NCBI RefSeq assembly: GCF_018691265.1
Contig: NW_024881301.1
Span: forward strand, 14,258,752 to 14,322,751
DNA from: Tyto alba
Taxonomy: Eukaryota; Chordata; Aves; Strigiformes; Tytonidae
Length of the DNA stretch: 64,000 bases
Direction of reading: 5' to 3'
Both the position numbers and the translations under genes were made by a program. The notes under the pieces were generated by a model. That model was not told the origin of the DNA. It ran no database searches and saw only the letters and a program-made list of their open reading frames with translations. Below, in pieces: positions 12,301 through 25,900 of the stretch (position 1 is its first letter; each line of letters opens with the position of its first letter).

Positions 12301-15300
12301 ATGAAGGCAACACAGGGAGAAGGCCACAGAAGGCCAGGGACGATGGCTGGCATCAGCGTTGCCCCATGTCACACCTGAAGGCCCAAAGTTTCACGCTGGA
12401 GACGTGTGGCCTCACTGCTGTGTGAGCTCACTTCACGTTCTCCTCCGCTGTGGTGCTTTAGAGAAAACAGCGACAAGGGTCACTCAGCACGACATGAGAA
12501 ATGCACGTGTGGTCACACAGGTAAGGCAAATACTTTTGGAACAGACTTCTGGTTTTGAGCCCCAAAATACCTGTCATCAGCTGCTCCGTTTCTTTCCCAT
12601 CTGCGGGCTGCAGTGTGGTACAGTGTTTCAAATTCACTGGCTGACATGCTCCCACAAGTTCTGTAATGAAAGTTTGTACCTGTTACACCAGGGGACTGCA
12701 TGATGCATCTCTGAAGCACAGCTGATGGAACAGTATGTATCAGCAAGTTCATACTGTGTTTTTCCAGGAAACTCAAGGAAATGTTGTATAAAATTTTCTT
12801 CAGCTGTGAGTTCAAACTTTGAAATCGATACAGGGAGTAGCTTTTCTAGATTTTTCTGCCTGCAAAACTGAGGGACAGGACATGTCTGTAGTTCTGCAGG
12901 TGTTCTCTAGTTATTCAGTGTGCTATGTGTGATCAGTTATTAAATAAATAAGACAACATTTGTGAATTATGTTTATCATTTAGGAGTGCAGAGAGGAATC
13001 TAAGTGCCCATCTTCAAGATACTGATTCTTTTTAATTTAAAATATGTTTCTTTCAATATGTTTCAATAAACAAAAAGTATTCTTAACCTCAGAAAACTGA
13101 TATTCCACAGGCTGGGTGTAAGAAAGTAGATAGATACATGGAAACTGTCTGCTAAATAACAAATTTTAATAACGAAATTAAAATACAGAGCTTCCTCAAA
13201 GTCTTTACTAGGCTTTTCTCTGGATATGAACTTGCTGATTGATCTGTATTTTGTCGCATTTGTTACAAAAGCCTTTTTTACTCTTCGCTGGAGCTACCTG
13301 TAGGTCACTTAGTGATGCCCATGAAGCCATCTGACATGGACCGCAGCTAAAGCAGGCCCAGACACCTCCTTGTTGGCCTGGAGAACAGAGTGATGCTGCC
13401 CAGTGACCTGTTACTTTCTCTTTATTCTAGAGCAAAGGCCAAGGAGCGTGAGGAGATGTTGTGCTAGAGTCCAAGGAGAGCTCTGCCAGATAAGGAGCAC
13501 CCTTATTGGGTGAGTGTGTATCAGCTGTATGGGACATTGAGACACTGATGTGTTTTGAGAAGGACACAGGAGAAGTGGTAGTTTTGATATACAAACACAG
13601 GAACATGTATTCTGCTCTTCCAATTAGCAGCTGTCACGCATATGAGAAGCTTGTGCTTGTTGCTGCTTGTGATATTTGGGGATGCAGTTCATACTGGGAA
13701 AGCAGTGTAATTGCGTTATTAGGAGGGAGTTTTTTGCTGGCAGCTATGTTTAGAATCTAATGCAAATCAGTGCCTAGAGACAGCTCATGGAAAACTAAAG
13801 GAAGTGTTTATTAATTGTGATTTACAGCTGGCTTAGAAGAGCAATAACTGGTAAAGCAGGGGTTTCTGGAGAAATTGCCATTGTTTGTTTTTTGGTAGTT
13901 ATTTTTGACTACATAATACACTGAAAATGTTGGACCAGTTCTCTGATTTTTGGGAATTGAGCCCAGGATAGGCCCAGGACTACAGTTATATAATGGTCTA
14001 TGGAAGAGAACTGTATACACAGCATAAACCAAGTACACTAATTAGAAAACTTTCCTTATTCTATTGCCAATAGTATATTCCAATTCTGTATTAGCTGTGC
14101 AGCCAAACCCAGATGAACTACTATAGAAACTCTTAAACTCTTGAGACAGCACGAGATATATGCAAAGCAGGATAATGGAGTTTCTGGAACGTGGGGCATA
14201 TTGTTAGTGTTTTCTGTCTTAGTATAAACACAATCAAGTATTTATTGCAATGTTTTCTTATTAAAATGTCTGATAATTTGAGAAGCCCTTTGCTGTGCTG
14301 GCAAAACTGTCACCCCAGAGTAGTTGGTATCCACAGCAGTTCTGATGTCAAAATTATTTTGTTGCCCTTGCTCACCCAAACGAAAAAGATCAGTCAAGGT
14401 AACTTTAAATGGTGTTTATCCAGTGACCTCGGCTGAACAATTGACTTTAGTACCAGTCCAGAATGAAATATATGCTTGTTCCTCCACGTGTACATTTTTT
14501 TTGCGTCATTCACTGGAATTACTTAAATATCATTTATTGGAAATGATCTGTTTTGTAATGCTTTTCTGAGAACCATTTTGAATATTGGTAGATGAAGAAC
14601 AAATTCTACCCTGAGGTGGTTTTATTCACAAATACACTCCATATTAGTCTTAGCTGTTAGGGAAGAAAGCTGTGATGTGCTTAAGCTTGCCATGGTATGA
14701 GAGGATTAGAACATCTCATTCCTGTTTTCAGTCTTATGGCCCAAGACCTAAAGAAGAAAGAGGATCCTCCCTTCCCTCATGAACTGAATAGGACTGGAAA
14801 CCCAGAAGGGCAGGCCACTCTTCTGGCATCCAATAGGGAGCAGGAGAAGCTGAATGAAAAGGTCCAAGGTTCAGGATACAACAGGTTTCATTTATTCTGT
14901 GCATTTACAGTGGACTCCTTATTTCAGACTTTTGGGGACTGCATTCTTTGTTCGAGTGATCATTAAAATTCCTATTACTGAAAGTGGGTGCCAGTGCAAA
15001 TACCCGTCCTCAGCTATATTATTGATTTCCTTCCTCTGTCCAAAACTATATTTTGGCAGAAAATAAAATAATAATAATAAAAAAAAACTTCAAAATGTAT
15101 GTAGCAAAATGCAAATCCTTGTAGGAGCAACAGTAGCAGAAGCGCAAGGGACCCTAACAGGTTTGCATTCAGCTAAAGAAGTCTGTCACATCAGTCACAG
15201 GTCCACAACAGTGGGATTTTAGTGTCCAGTGTCTGCTAAAAAATGGCTATGTAGTAAAAGTGATGGAATTACGGAAGCTGTAATTATGCTTTGAGGAGAA

Positions 15301-18300
15301 GGACAACACAGCTGTGCCCAGACTAAATGACTGCCCTAACACTGCAGTTTGGAGTTCTGGGTAGAAGAAATTCATGGCTGATGAAGAAAGGAAAGATCAA
15401 GGTCTATTTAGGAAGTCTGTTTTATAGTCCAGAGATTTGTGCCAGTCTGTATGGCACTGAGCTCCTTTGGTGAAGCTGAAATAATTGTAGAGTGTGAAAA
15501 TGGCAACTGGCCCAAGTGCTGTCACAAGTGAAGGGACACTAGCTGGCAGAAAAGGCAGCCAGCCAGGACGCCTGATGGGTAGGACAACTTCAGGCTCTGC
15601 TGTGGCTTTGTGAAGCAGCCCTCCCAGCAACCTAAGCCGGGGTGTGCAGTGTACCGCAAAACCTAATGCCTGTGAGTCAATGCAGGCAGTGTGGGGACAG
15701 CTACAGGATGGGGAGAAGAGCCAGTTGCCAAGAGAAAGATGACTCCAAGTTATTATTTTTATTGCTTGTAGAGAGGATCTTTTTTTGCTGAGTGTGGTTT
15801 GTATACGTTACGTGATTTTCTGTCCCTTTTTCCTTTTCACCCCTAGCTACAGTGACATTTACTAAAATCACAGTTTGCAAGTGAGAAAGTCTAATTTCGT
15901 GAGTGTCCAGAGTGGCTTGATGTCATTGCACATTCCTAGTTAGAAGGTAATTTTTTACTAGAAACTGTATCTATAGAAACTGCCTATAACTGACATAAAG
16001 TTTTCACATTGAAAGTTTACTGAGACTTGCATTAATGTGAAGATCACCGGTTTATTAGATTTTAAAATTACTTTCCTCACAGACTGAATAGGGCTGTTGA
16101 ATGCTTAGACCCTTTCTAATCTCACAGTTATTATTTCAAAGCATCACTTTACATTACTGTATAATGGTGAAAGAGGTCTCTAAAATGCAGTTCTGGAAAT
16201 ACCTTTATGTTGCCTGCTAAGTCTTTAATTCACATCCTCTCTTAATTTTGAAATCATGTTTTCAATATCTTGTAACTTGTCTATAGCACAGATTCTGTAT
16301 GTCAGTGGCTCCATGCTTGATTATATGTATCTTCATTTACATTCAAGTTTATCTTCCAAATTACAAAATTAAGAGCATTCTCTGAATTACAGCTGAAAAG
16401 GCTGCAATGCACGACTCATACCACTGTTATTTGCTAAGAGAAGTTCTTGTAATAAAATACTGTTTTGGCAGAAGATTTTGTACTGAGGAGTATCGGTAAA
16501 TGTTTCTCTTATAAATCTGTGTTCTCAATTTCGTGTTCCAGTTTTCTTTGGGTTTCCCAGCATCTGATTAAAGCAATTATGACTCTTTTCATGGGTGTAG
16601 AAATCTCCAAATTGTGTTTGCTTTCTCCCCCCCCGCAATATTTGAATTAAAGTAATACAAGTCTTTTTGGCAATGTGATTTAGGATTGTAATTCATTTTG
16701 TAATTTATGTTTCTGCATTAGACAACCTGAAGTGCCAATAACAGGAAAGGGATTTTTTTTTTTTTTCTAGCTGTAATAATGATTTAAAACATCTTATTGT
16801 TACCAACTTCACAAAAACTTAAATTTACCATGTGGTGGTGAGCTTTCAACATATATTACAATAATTACTTCTGGTTTTTCTGTGCTAGCAGAAGTAGATC
16901 TGTGCAAGATTTGTGCTATCTTTGCCTCGTTTTAAGTTGACATTAATATATCTGATTTTATACGACTTCCCGTATAAACGTCTCCTATTGAGATTATCAG
17001 CAGCCTTGTAGGAGCCACATTCTCTGAGTCACTGTTTCGATGGCAGGGTTCCATGAATGTGTGGCTAGTTTTGTCTGCAGAGATGTCCTTCGGTATGTTT
17101 TTTAGAGCAAGGTGTTTGTGCTTCTGTCACTCCGTAAAGGCACTGAATCTTGTAAGGACCATGGAATACTAGATAAGAATTTGCATAGCTACATTTACTT
17201 GGCAAGGCAGGATTGCAATAATTGCTGCACCTCTCCTTTTACCCTCAAAGTAAATCAGAAAACAAAGAGGAAAACAGATCTTGCCTGTAGGTGGCAAAGA
17301 GCCATGAAGAAATTGTTCATTTTTCAGGCAGTATGATTTCCTGACAAAAACAAGTTAGTAGTGCATTTAAAATTTATCTTTATTTTTTTCCTTCCATACT
17401 GCCTCTTATAAAAATGGCTTTGAAACTACCAAAGTAAGGAGTCTTCAAAAAAATCTGTTTTGCATAACAAGTATATTACCGTTTCTAAATGTATGCTATG
17501 TTTTCTTTGGTCCAGACATTTAAAACCTCTAATTCATACCCTTGCGGAATATGAATTGCTGTAACTGCTAAACCAATTTGTTTTCTCAAAGAAAAGAAAA
17601 ACTGAGTGTAATGTACTGAAAGAAGGATCCATAACACAAGTTTTCCAATTGGAATGCTGTCAAGGTTGTTAATATCTTATTCTAGCCAGTGGAACAGTTC
17701 CAGCAGCTCAACTCGTGACACTACCACTTACTGGAATTATCAACCTGGGGAGAAAAGCTCCCCTGTACAGAACATGTCCAGTATCAAAATGGGTGTATGA
17801 AATTCTCTGGATCTTTTGAATTTTAGATCTTTTTTTTTCCTACTGTCTCACTGCATGCAAAGAGACATCACTAGTCATCAAAAGATATACTTTTCTTCTT
17901 AAAACCCTTATGGTACCACTTCTCAAACAGATCACTGCAGCTCCTTTAGTGGCAGACAGTAGTATTCTATATACAATGGAAGCAATTTGTCACAAAGGAA
18001 ATGCTTAAGGTGTTCTAGTACACCATTTACTTTACTTTGCCACCCTTTTATATCAGAAATGTCTTGATTGTGTGTTAGAACACACAGAGTCAGATTCTTC
18101 TCAAGATTTAAATATAAAATAATGTATTTATTAACACAGATTTGCAGTAATGGAACAATGCTACAAAGAGAGAAAGAAACAGTGTGTTATTAAGATTATA
18201 TTTGACAAGAAATATCCTCCAGGATCACTTTAGCATCTCAGCTAGCTTCTAGCTCCCATTTGCTTACACTAATTTTGGAAGCTCTATTCACTTGAAATTT

Positions 18301-21300
18301 ATTTTCTTTGTCCAAGATGGACTTTTTTTCTCACCAGCCTCCTCTTAAGCACTGAGCAGGAAAGGTAGGACACAAAGCAAATGCAAAGGTTTTTCTTCTG
18401 TGTTCAAGCAAGACCACCTTAATTTTGCTTTTTGTTTTTCTTCATTAAGAGAGAACATTTAGTTGAGTCTGGTGATTAGATTCTTGAAAGTGATTGTGTG
18501 AGGAGGGGATTAGGACATATGACAGCCATAAGCCCATACCTGCATACCCCAACAAGTTACATTAGTATTTTTATCATAATCAGTATGGTTTTGATTTCCC
18601 ATTGCTTCTCAACACATCAGTAATGCCTTATACATACCAGAACTTAAAAATGCACAATCTAATTTCTAGATTCAGAATGTATTTTGGCTGGTGAATACCT
18701 ATAAGGAATAAATATGACAGCAGCAATAGTGAAATGAGAAGTGGGATGCATTATTTGTGAAACTGCCACACATACGCTCTTTGTTCTAGGGGTTTTCTCT
18801 GGGGAACGTGACAAATCCTGTGATGCCAGTATTTCTTGGTCCCATAAAAAGTGGTAATGATAATTCTCACTTAATTTCCAGAGTTTCGGCGACCTTGGAA
18901 AGTAGGATGAGGCAGATAGCTGAAGGACGTAACTGCATTAGCCATTACAGATAAATCTGCCATCAAATATGCCTCAACAGTGTGCAATATTAATAAAGAA
19001 TTTACACAAGTCTCTCACAGCAAGTGCAGTAAATCCTAAATATCTTTGGAAAGGAGGTTCCAATGAAATAATGCAATGATTATGTTTTTAAAACATAAAC
19101 ATATATGCCTTTCAGGGTGACATTAGAACTTTCTCTTCTCTTTCTTTTACCTCTCACTTTCCTGAGAGAGGAAGTAGTTGGGAGTGCATTGTTCACACAG
19201 AGGAGTGATTCATTAATAATTCAATAATTAATTAAAATAATGAAATCTCTGCTGCAGGTTACACCCCCCTGGTTACTCTAACTGGAAACTTACATGCACA
19301 GCATTTTATACAATGCGGGTTACATATATGTAAACTTTTAAATCTACAAAGTGTTACCAGATGTGATGGAAATTAAATTAGCTAGAATTACCAAGGCTGA
19401 TTTGTATTTTTCTCAATAATGTAAAAATATTTCTATAAAAAGCAGGGCAGATACTTTTAATAATCATGCACATAACTGTATGATTAACTCTGAGGTTTAC
19501 CTCTTTTGACATTAGAATATAGCATTACTGGGGAAAAATGGAAATACTATTTTCGTTTGACTAATCTGTGTAATTCAAGAGATGATGGATAAGTAAACTC
19601 CATGCACAGAACATTTCTGTTCAGCATTTCATGCATGTGTTTATACCCTGTGCATAATATTTGTGTATATAAATATCTGTTCCTGCTATCCTCCCACAGA
19701 GCACTGCAATGTGCTGTGTATTTTCTTCGTACTTCAGCTGTTGCAAGGACATAGGCTCAAAAGTTATGCTCAGTACTTGGGAACAGTACATCAGCCACTC
19801 ACTAAAGATGCACAGATCTGAAATAATTATATTTCAGCTTGTTCAAAAGCAGATAATTTTTGTGAAATGTTGAGTAAAATGTGTCAGGAGAAATGATGCC
19901 TGTTAGGTATACATTGTTTTCTCCACAACATGGCATGTGAATTACCTTGGGCAGGAAGCAATTGCTGGTAATTAGCATCACTTATCTGACCTTTGCTGAA
20001 AGGAGTTTTCACTGCTCAGCAATTGCTAATAAGGGTCCACAATAGACCTGTGTGGGAATGTTCAAAGTGCCATTTATCCTAAGGCATGATGTGAACATGC
20101 CTTAAAATACTCGAGTGCTCTTTTCAGTGTGTTCATATGGTGGATGCTCTCTTAGCTTTGGATTGTGTTTGTTTTGACATGTGTCTCGAGTTTTCAGTTT
20201 AAATATCTGTCACAGCACAAACATCCCTTATTCCTGTAAGGCCAACTAACCATGCTAATTAGTACAAGTCTGTAGAAAAGAGACTTAACAATATGCAGAC
20301 CTGATTCTTGTCTTGCAACAGTGAAGTTTAGAAGTAATTTAAATGAAAACATGTTAACATAAACAATGACCATACAGCTTACACAATAACAATTTAAAAT
20401 TATCTCAATTCTTTGCTGCATCTAATGATTGGTCCCTTGGGTAATCTGTCTTCATAGCAGTTCCTGTTGGAAATTTCTTTTTGTTATGATTCCAATCTAA
20501 CAGCACCTCTGGGTTGAGTCACGTGATGAATAAAGTGGTTGGTGATGATTATAAAATCACTGTACAGTTTCCATTTGGAGGGAGTGCACCTTGATAGCTG
20601 TCTTTAAGGCCGCATTTTTGTTAGTGACAATTTCACTGGTGGGGGAGAAGCCATAAGTGAACCCAACACAATATTTTCAGAATTTCCGGTGAATGGGGAA
20701 TCAGCTTTTGTAGTCATGTGTCTTCTAGAAATTCAAGTATGCTTCCGCTGGAATCTTGTCTGGGATTTCATTACATGTTCTTAATTCAGATGTTTCAAAT
20801 GCTTTGGAAACAATGAACAAATATTGTCAGGACAAATTCATCATCTTTGCTTTTAGAAATGTTAGAGGCAGGAGGAGTGTTTGGCAGACCTCTACTGGAC
20901 TCTGAAACCTTCCTAGACAGGTATGTTTAGCTTCTCCTAATGGTGGTCAAACTAGAAAATTACTCCAGCATTGTCCATTTAACATTTGCTGATGTATTAT
21001 CTAGACTATGACCCGAGATTGTTCCTTAGTTAAATTAACTCTATCTTGTTTTGTCTCACAATGATCAAAAGCTATATATTTAACATACGGCATTCATAAA
21101 TAGGTGATTCCAAATCTATTACATAGTTTACCCATATTCCATGTGGAATTTTTTGCCCTTGTAGTTGCAGAAATATATTAATGTCCATGTATAGCTGCTT
21201 AAATAATTTTCTGAAAATAGGTAATCCTGTTGGGTTTGGGAAATATGTGGTTTTCCTAAAACATTAATTTCAAAACCTCTTTAGCCTATTACAGCTAAAT

Positions 21301-22810
21301 AGCATTTTAATGAAGCATGTTTGTTACACTTACCCACAACAAAAGTATCGATCGTGTAACAAGAGTAATGAGCAAGTTACTTCCATAGCTAATACTGCAA
21401 TGATAATAATATCCTGTTGTTGTCATCTTTCAAACTCTGTTGTACCACCTCTGCTGCACCATAAGTTCAGATTTCTACCAGACAAATGTTCAGCTATTAT
21501 GTCCTAATATAAGCATTTATTCTTCTTTTTCCAAATGAAAATTAAAAAATAAATGAATTCTTAGACATTTATTTCTACTGATAGGCAATGCTGAAGTTTC
21601 CATCTTAACTTTAGAGCCTTTCTTATATTTGAATAGAGAACAGCAAGGCCAGCTGCAGGTCTAGGCAATGTAGGCGGGTTGCCTGTGGACGGAGATGTTC
21701 AGGGTGGCAAAATTGTCCCAGTAAAGAGCAGCCAAGCTCTGCTCCTTCCCCTGCCAAGGCCTGTCTCCTGTGGAGAGGAAGACCACACATCTGAGCTGTT
21801 CATGCCATGTGAACAACTGACTTCTGCCTCTTGTCAGCAAACTCTCTCAGCCTGAGTAATTTACTTCTATAGTGTATGTATATACTGTATAGATATGTGT
21901 TATGCCATATTTATATGTGTTTTACACTCACTCTCAGAGGGAGTACACACCAGTGGCAGAAGCAAACCTGACCCTTCTGACTGAGTCCTATCTCTGCCCT
22001 TCCCTGTACAGGAGCAGCTGAGCTCTGGCAGCGGCACAGGAGACGTAAATGATGGCGTTTCCTGCTTAAGACCTAAGGAGTGTGGGCAAGGAGAGACACG
22101 ATCTCCTGAATCCAGAGCCGGGAGGGCTGGGATCCAGGGACGGACGAAGAGGGCCTCTTAATTCTACTCCTAGTCAGCCAAAACCCCAGAGTCTTCTTGG
22201 CCTGTCTCCACCGTGGATCTCCCCACACCTCCCTCTTCTCTTTCATCCGTGCTCTTCTTCATGCATCTCCACCTTCCACAACCCCCATGTTCTGTTTTAT
22301 ACAGACTTTGACTATTACTGCTACAAAATTCAGACTTTCCTGTAGGTGGAGAAGCCTTGAGACAGCTCCAGTAACCAACCACTTAAAATTTTCCAATCTA
22401 TTAAGCAGGTCACATCAAGTCATATACTCACTTCAAAAATGTGAGAAAGAAGAACTCCAAATAAGGGGAAAAAAAACCCCAAACCTGAAGATACACCTGT
22501 GGTAAATGAAATGAAGTCACATTTGGGATGGATGGCATCATGATGCATATCTGGCATCAAAAATTACCCTGTGATAAGTCACCCAGTGTGACACAGCCCA
22601 GCCCTGCTTTCTGTGCCCCACCGCTGCTGTGCCGCTGCCTCTGCTCCCTCAGAGCAGGGGGACTGCCATCTGCACAGCGACTCCGTCCCACGGGTGAGAG
22701 GCTGAAGGGGAAAGGCTGTAAGATTTGCTCCTTCCCCGGCGTCAGCAGGCTGCTGAAGGAAGAGAGTCAGCTCACGTGGGGGGTCACTGAGGGGCTATGG
22801 ACTCCTGCCT
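12301..22810. other. Intergenic region between PTPN2 and SEH1L, left part
   Basis: AT-rich DNA with only short, unsupported open frames and no protein I recognise. A good splice-donor-like sequence follows CACACAG at 12520, and a GTCACGTGAT E-box lies at 20518; both are discussed as findings. Otherwise I see nothing that can be named. Confidence 0.7.
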
Positions 22811-22943
22811 GCCTGGAAGTGTTCAAGGCGCTTTGAGCAACCTGGTCTAGTGGAAGGTGTCCCTGCCCCTGGCAGGGGGGTTGGAACTCGAATGATCTTT
22901 AATGTCCCTTCCAACCCAAACAAGCATAAATAGCCATTCTGTA
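22811..22943 (+). mobile_element. CR1 LINE 3'-end fragment
   Basis: The stretch from GCCTGGAAGTGTTCAAGG through GAGCAACCTGGTCTAGTGG to CCCTTCCAACCCAAAC is the hallmark 3' end of avian/sauropsid CR1 retrotransposons. Bases appear to be missing between the TTCAAGG and CTTTGAGCAACC blocks, and the 8-bp terminal repeats are degraded (CCATTCTGTAAG). This is an old, severely 5'-truncated copy with no coding capacity. Confidence 0.9.
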
Positions 22944-25900
22944 AGCAACAGCTTTAGTATTGCATTTGACATTGGATCATAATTGTAGTCTGAAAAAATG
23001 GTTTAACTGTCAACTTTGTCAGCAATTTATATGTCATCTTCTACTTCTGCTATTTCTTTCCAGACACCAAATCAGGCATAGGAAAGCCACCACTGCTAAG
23101 TTTAGACTCTTCTGTCTGTTCTCACTGTGAAAACTCTCAGGGCCAGCTATTTTCTGGTTTTACTCCCACAAGCTCTATTTCTCAACTGGAGATCACTAGT
23201 TTAAAAATAGCTCTGATACAGTTATACGAACTGAGATCAACCTGCAGATTCACCTGATATGAAGCCATTCGTGTTCCCTTCCTAGCTGTCAGTTAGGTTG
23301 CTCATCTGCCATTCCAATTCTCTCTTACATTTCTTTGCACATTCATGACTGAGAACAGTTTTTCATCCGTAAGCCCTTTGCCTATATAACATCACTTCTG
23401 TTTCACCTTAACACATCTTTTATGCCAAAGCTGTACGTGATCATGACTGGGTAACAATTTTGCCTAAATGACATTTCTTCAGCTAATCAAATATTATTTT
23501 TCTTTATTTGTCTTCCTGTACTCTTTTTTACATTGTATCGTAAAATGTGATTTGATGGAGGTGGAGCTTGTCTTTTTCTTGCATCTTGCCAATAGTCTTT
23601 TTTTAGGTAAATGGTATGTTTTCATTGCAGTTTGGGACATTCTATTGATTTGCTAGCAAAACAATAACAGGTTGTAAGTGGAACTCTGATAGCATCAGGA
23701 ACAAAGCAGGGTGACATATAAAGAAAGGTTTACTATCCTGCTTTCTTTAAATGTATGTAGGAGTTTTACTCTCAGTTGACTCACATCAAGACTTGGGGAC
23801 TTTATTTACCCTCATTTTTGCCCATGAAATCTAATTTTGCTACTGATTTCTTTCCATGATCTGGTCATTTCTTTTCATGCCTGGTCAGTGATTTTCTTAA
23901 TTTGACTAAGCCTTCATAGCAATAATTGCTGCTATTCTTCCTGAACAGGCATTCATCCCTTATCTTTCACACACTGCTGTGGTTACGAGTGCTTTCCTCT
24001 GAAACATCCACCTTTACATTTCTAGTTTGTATGGCACAGTATATAACACATACAAGACCACTTGCAGGCAGCATGCCTGACATTTTCAAACTCTTTCTAA
24101 TCATTAAGCTTCAGATTCTCAAAGCTAAGCAACTTACTTAATGACTGTGTTTTACTAGACTTTTTTTCCTGAACCTACTTGCTCGGTAATTCTATATATC
24201 ACTTCATATTTCTATAGTGCCTTAACCCAGGAATCTTAATAGATATTATTTTATTCGCTATGGAATATTACAAATTGTTGGGAAGCCAGTTTTTAAGTTC
24301 AGGAAGGCATGGTACAGAAAAGTGTATGAATTTCACACACAGGGGTCAGGCCGGTCTTCCCTCTCAACAATCATATTTTTAAATGGTTATCAGGAATGGA
24401 ACCTTTAACTATGCTCTAAGCTGTCCGTTGTTAGCATGACAATCCGTGGCTGTCTGTAACAGATCAGCTTCTAGTGCAGACAGGACAGAGGCATATGATA
24501 GCAGTAGCTCTGTAAGACAGACTTCCTCACCCTCTCTCCTGTGCTAATACAAACATCCTTAATGCACACAGTTCATGATTTACTTTCTTTCGAGCAGGCC
24601 TTTGTATCTTTTAAAATCTCCATCTACAGGCAAGAGCATCTTTTATTTGAAGGAGGTAGTCAAAAGGGAAGAAGGACAGGACTAACTGTATTTTCTTTAA
24701 ATCCAAGGCAGCATCAGTTATAGTCATTTTGAATATCTCTACCAATGCTAGTACAGTTACAGTGAACTCCCAGCAGAAGTAAATTAAATTATGCATGTTT
24801 ATACAGTCAATTTGAGAACAAAATTGGCCTACTGTGTCAAAAGTGAAAAACTAACCTTGTTATAGATACTTTCTTCTCCTATGCTGTGGTTCAATTTAAT
24901 TTAATCTAGAGATAATACTGAACCCAAGTGTTAAAAAATATGTATAAAGATTTTTATAATTAAGTATGGTCTTCCTCTGCACGTGATCAAACAAATAATT
25001 AAGGTTAAAATACAACTGCCTCTTCCATCTCATGTACACCATCACCATGAATTTAATGTGTTTCTTTACTGTTCAGCTCCAGCTGTAAGAGGAAGTCACT
25101 GAGGTTAGCTAATAGCCGAATCCCAATTCATGGCTCAATAACTGGAAGCTGCAAATTTCCTGGGGTTTCCATGAGTTCAAGCACGCTTCCCGTTATCTTG
25201 CTACACAGCACAGAGTGTTCTGGTTACCAGCAGTGGTGATGGATGCTTACGCCTTCCTGCCCGTGGCTGCCCACCACTGCTGTGCAGCTGGGATCATCCT
25301 CCTGGGCACCGGCTTTGCTGCCCTCGGGCATTCCAGGAATGCTGCCAGGAGCCGCAGCACTTTGCAGCGCTCAGTGCTTTGCTTTCTAGATTTGTTACAC
25401 CATTCAAAGGGGAACGTCTTGCTAGGCAGTCACCTGGAATTCATGCTTAATTTCATCTATGTTAAGATAAAAAGAAACTGAAGTATTTATACATGAGATC
25501 AAAACCAGGCAGCAGAATAACAAAGGTTTACATTAGACCTAAGTTGGGAGGTAAAACATTTAAACTACACATACTATTCACATTATTTCCACTTGATTAA
25601 TATACTACCCTAGATGTCAAGACTTCTGTGGTCCTAGATATCTTACGCTCATGTTACATCACTGGAAAATCCCTCTTTTGATGTAGCATGTTAGCTTTTA
25701 TAGCTGATTTCTTTACAGCATTTGAAATCTTCCTGAAGAGGTCCAGAGATAATTGATCTTATTCAACAAATTTTATTTTACTTTTATTCCAGGAGATAGT
25801 CTAGCCATTTAGAAGAATTTAAATAAGCATTATTTAATTTCCCAGAAGATGCAAATGCCTCTTGGTTAGACTGGGTGTCATCCACTCTACATGACTGCCT

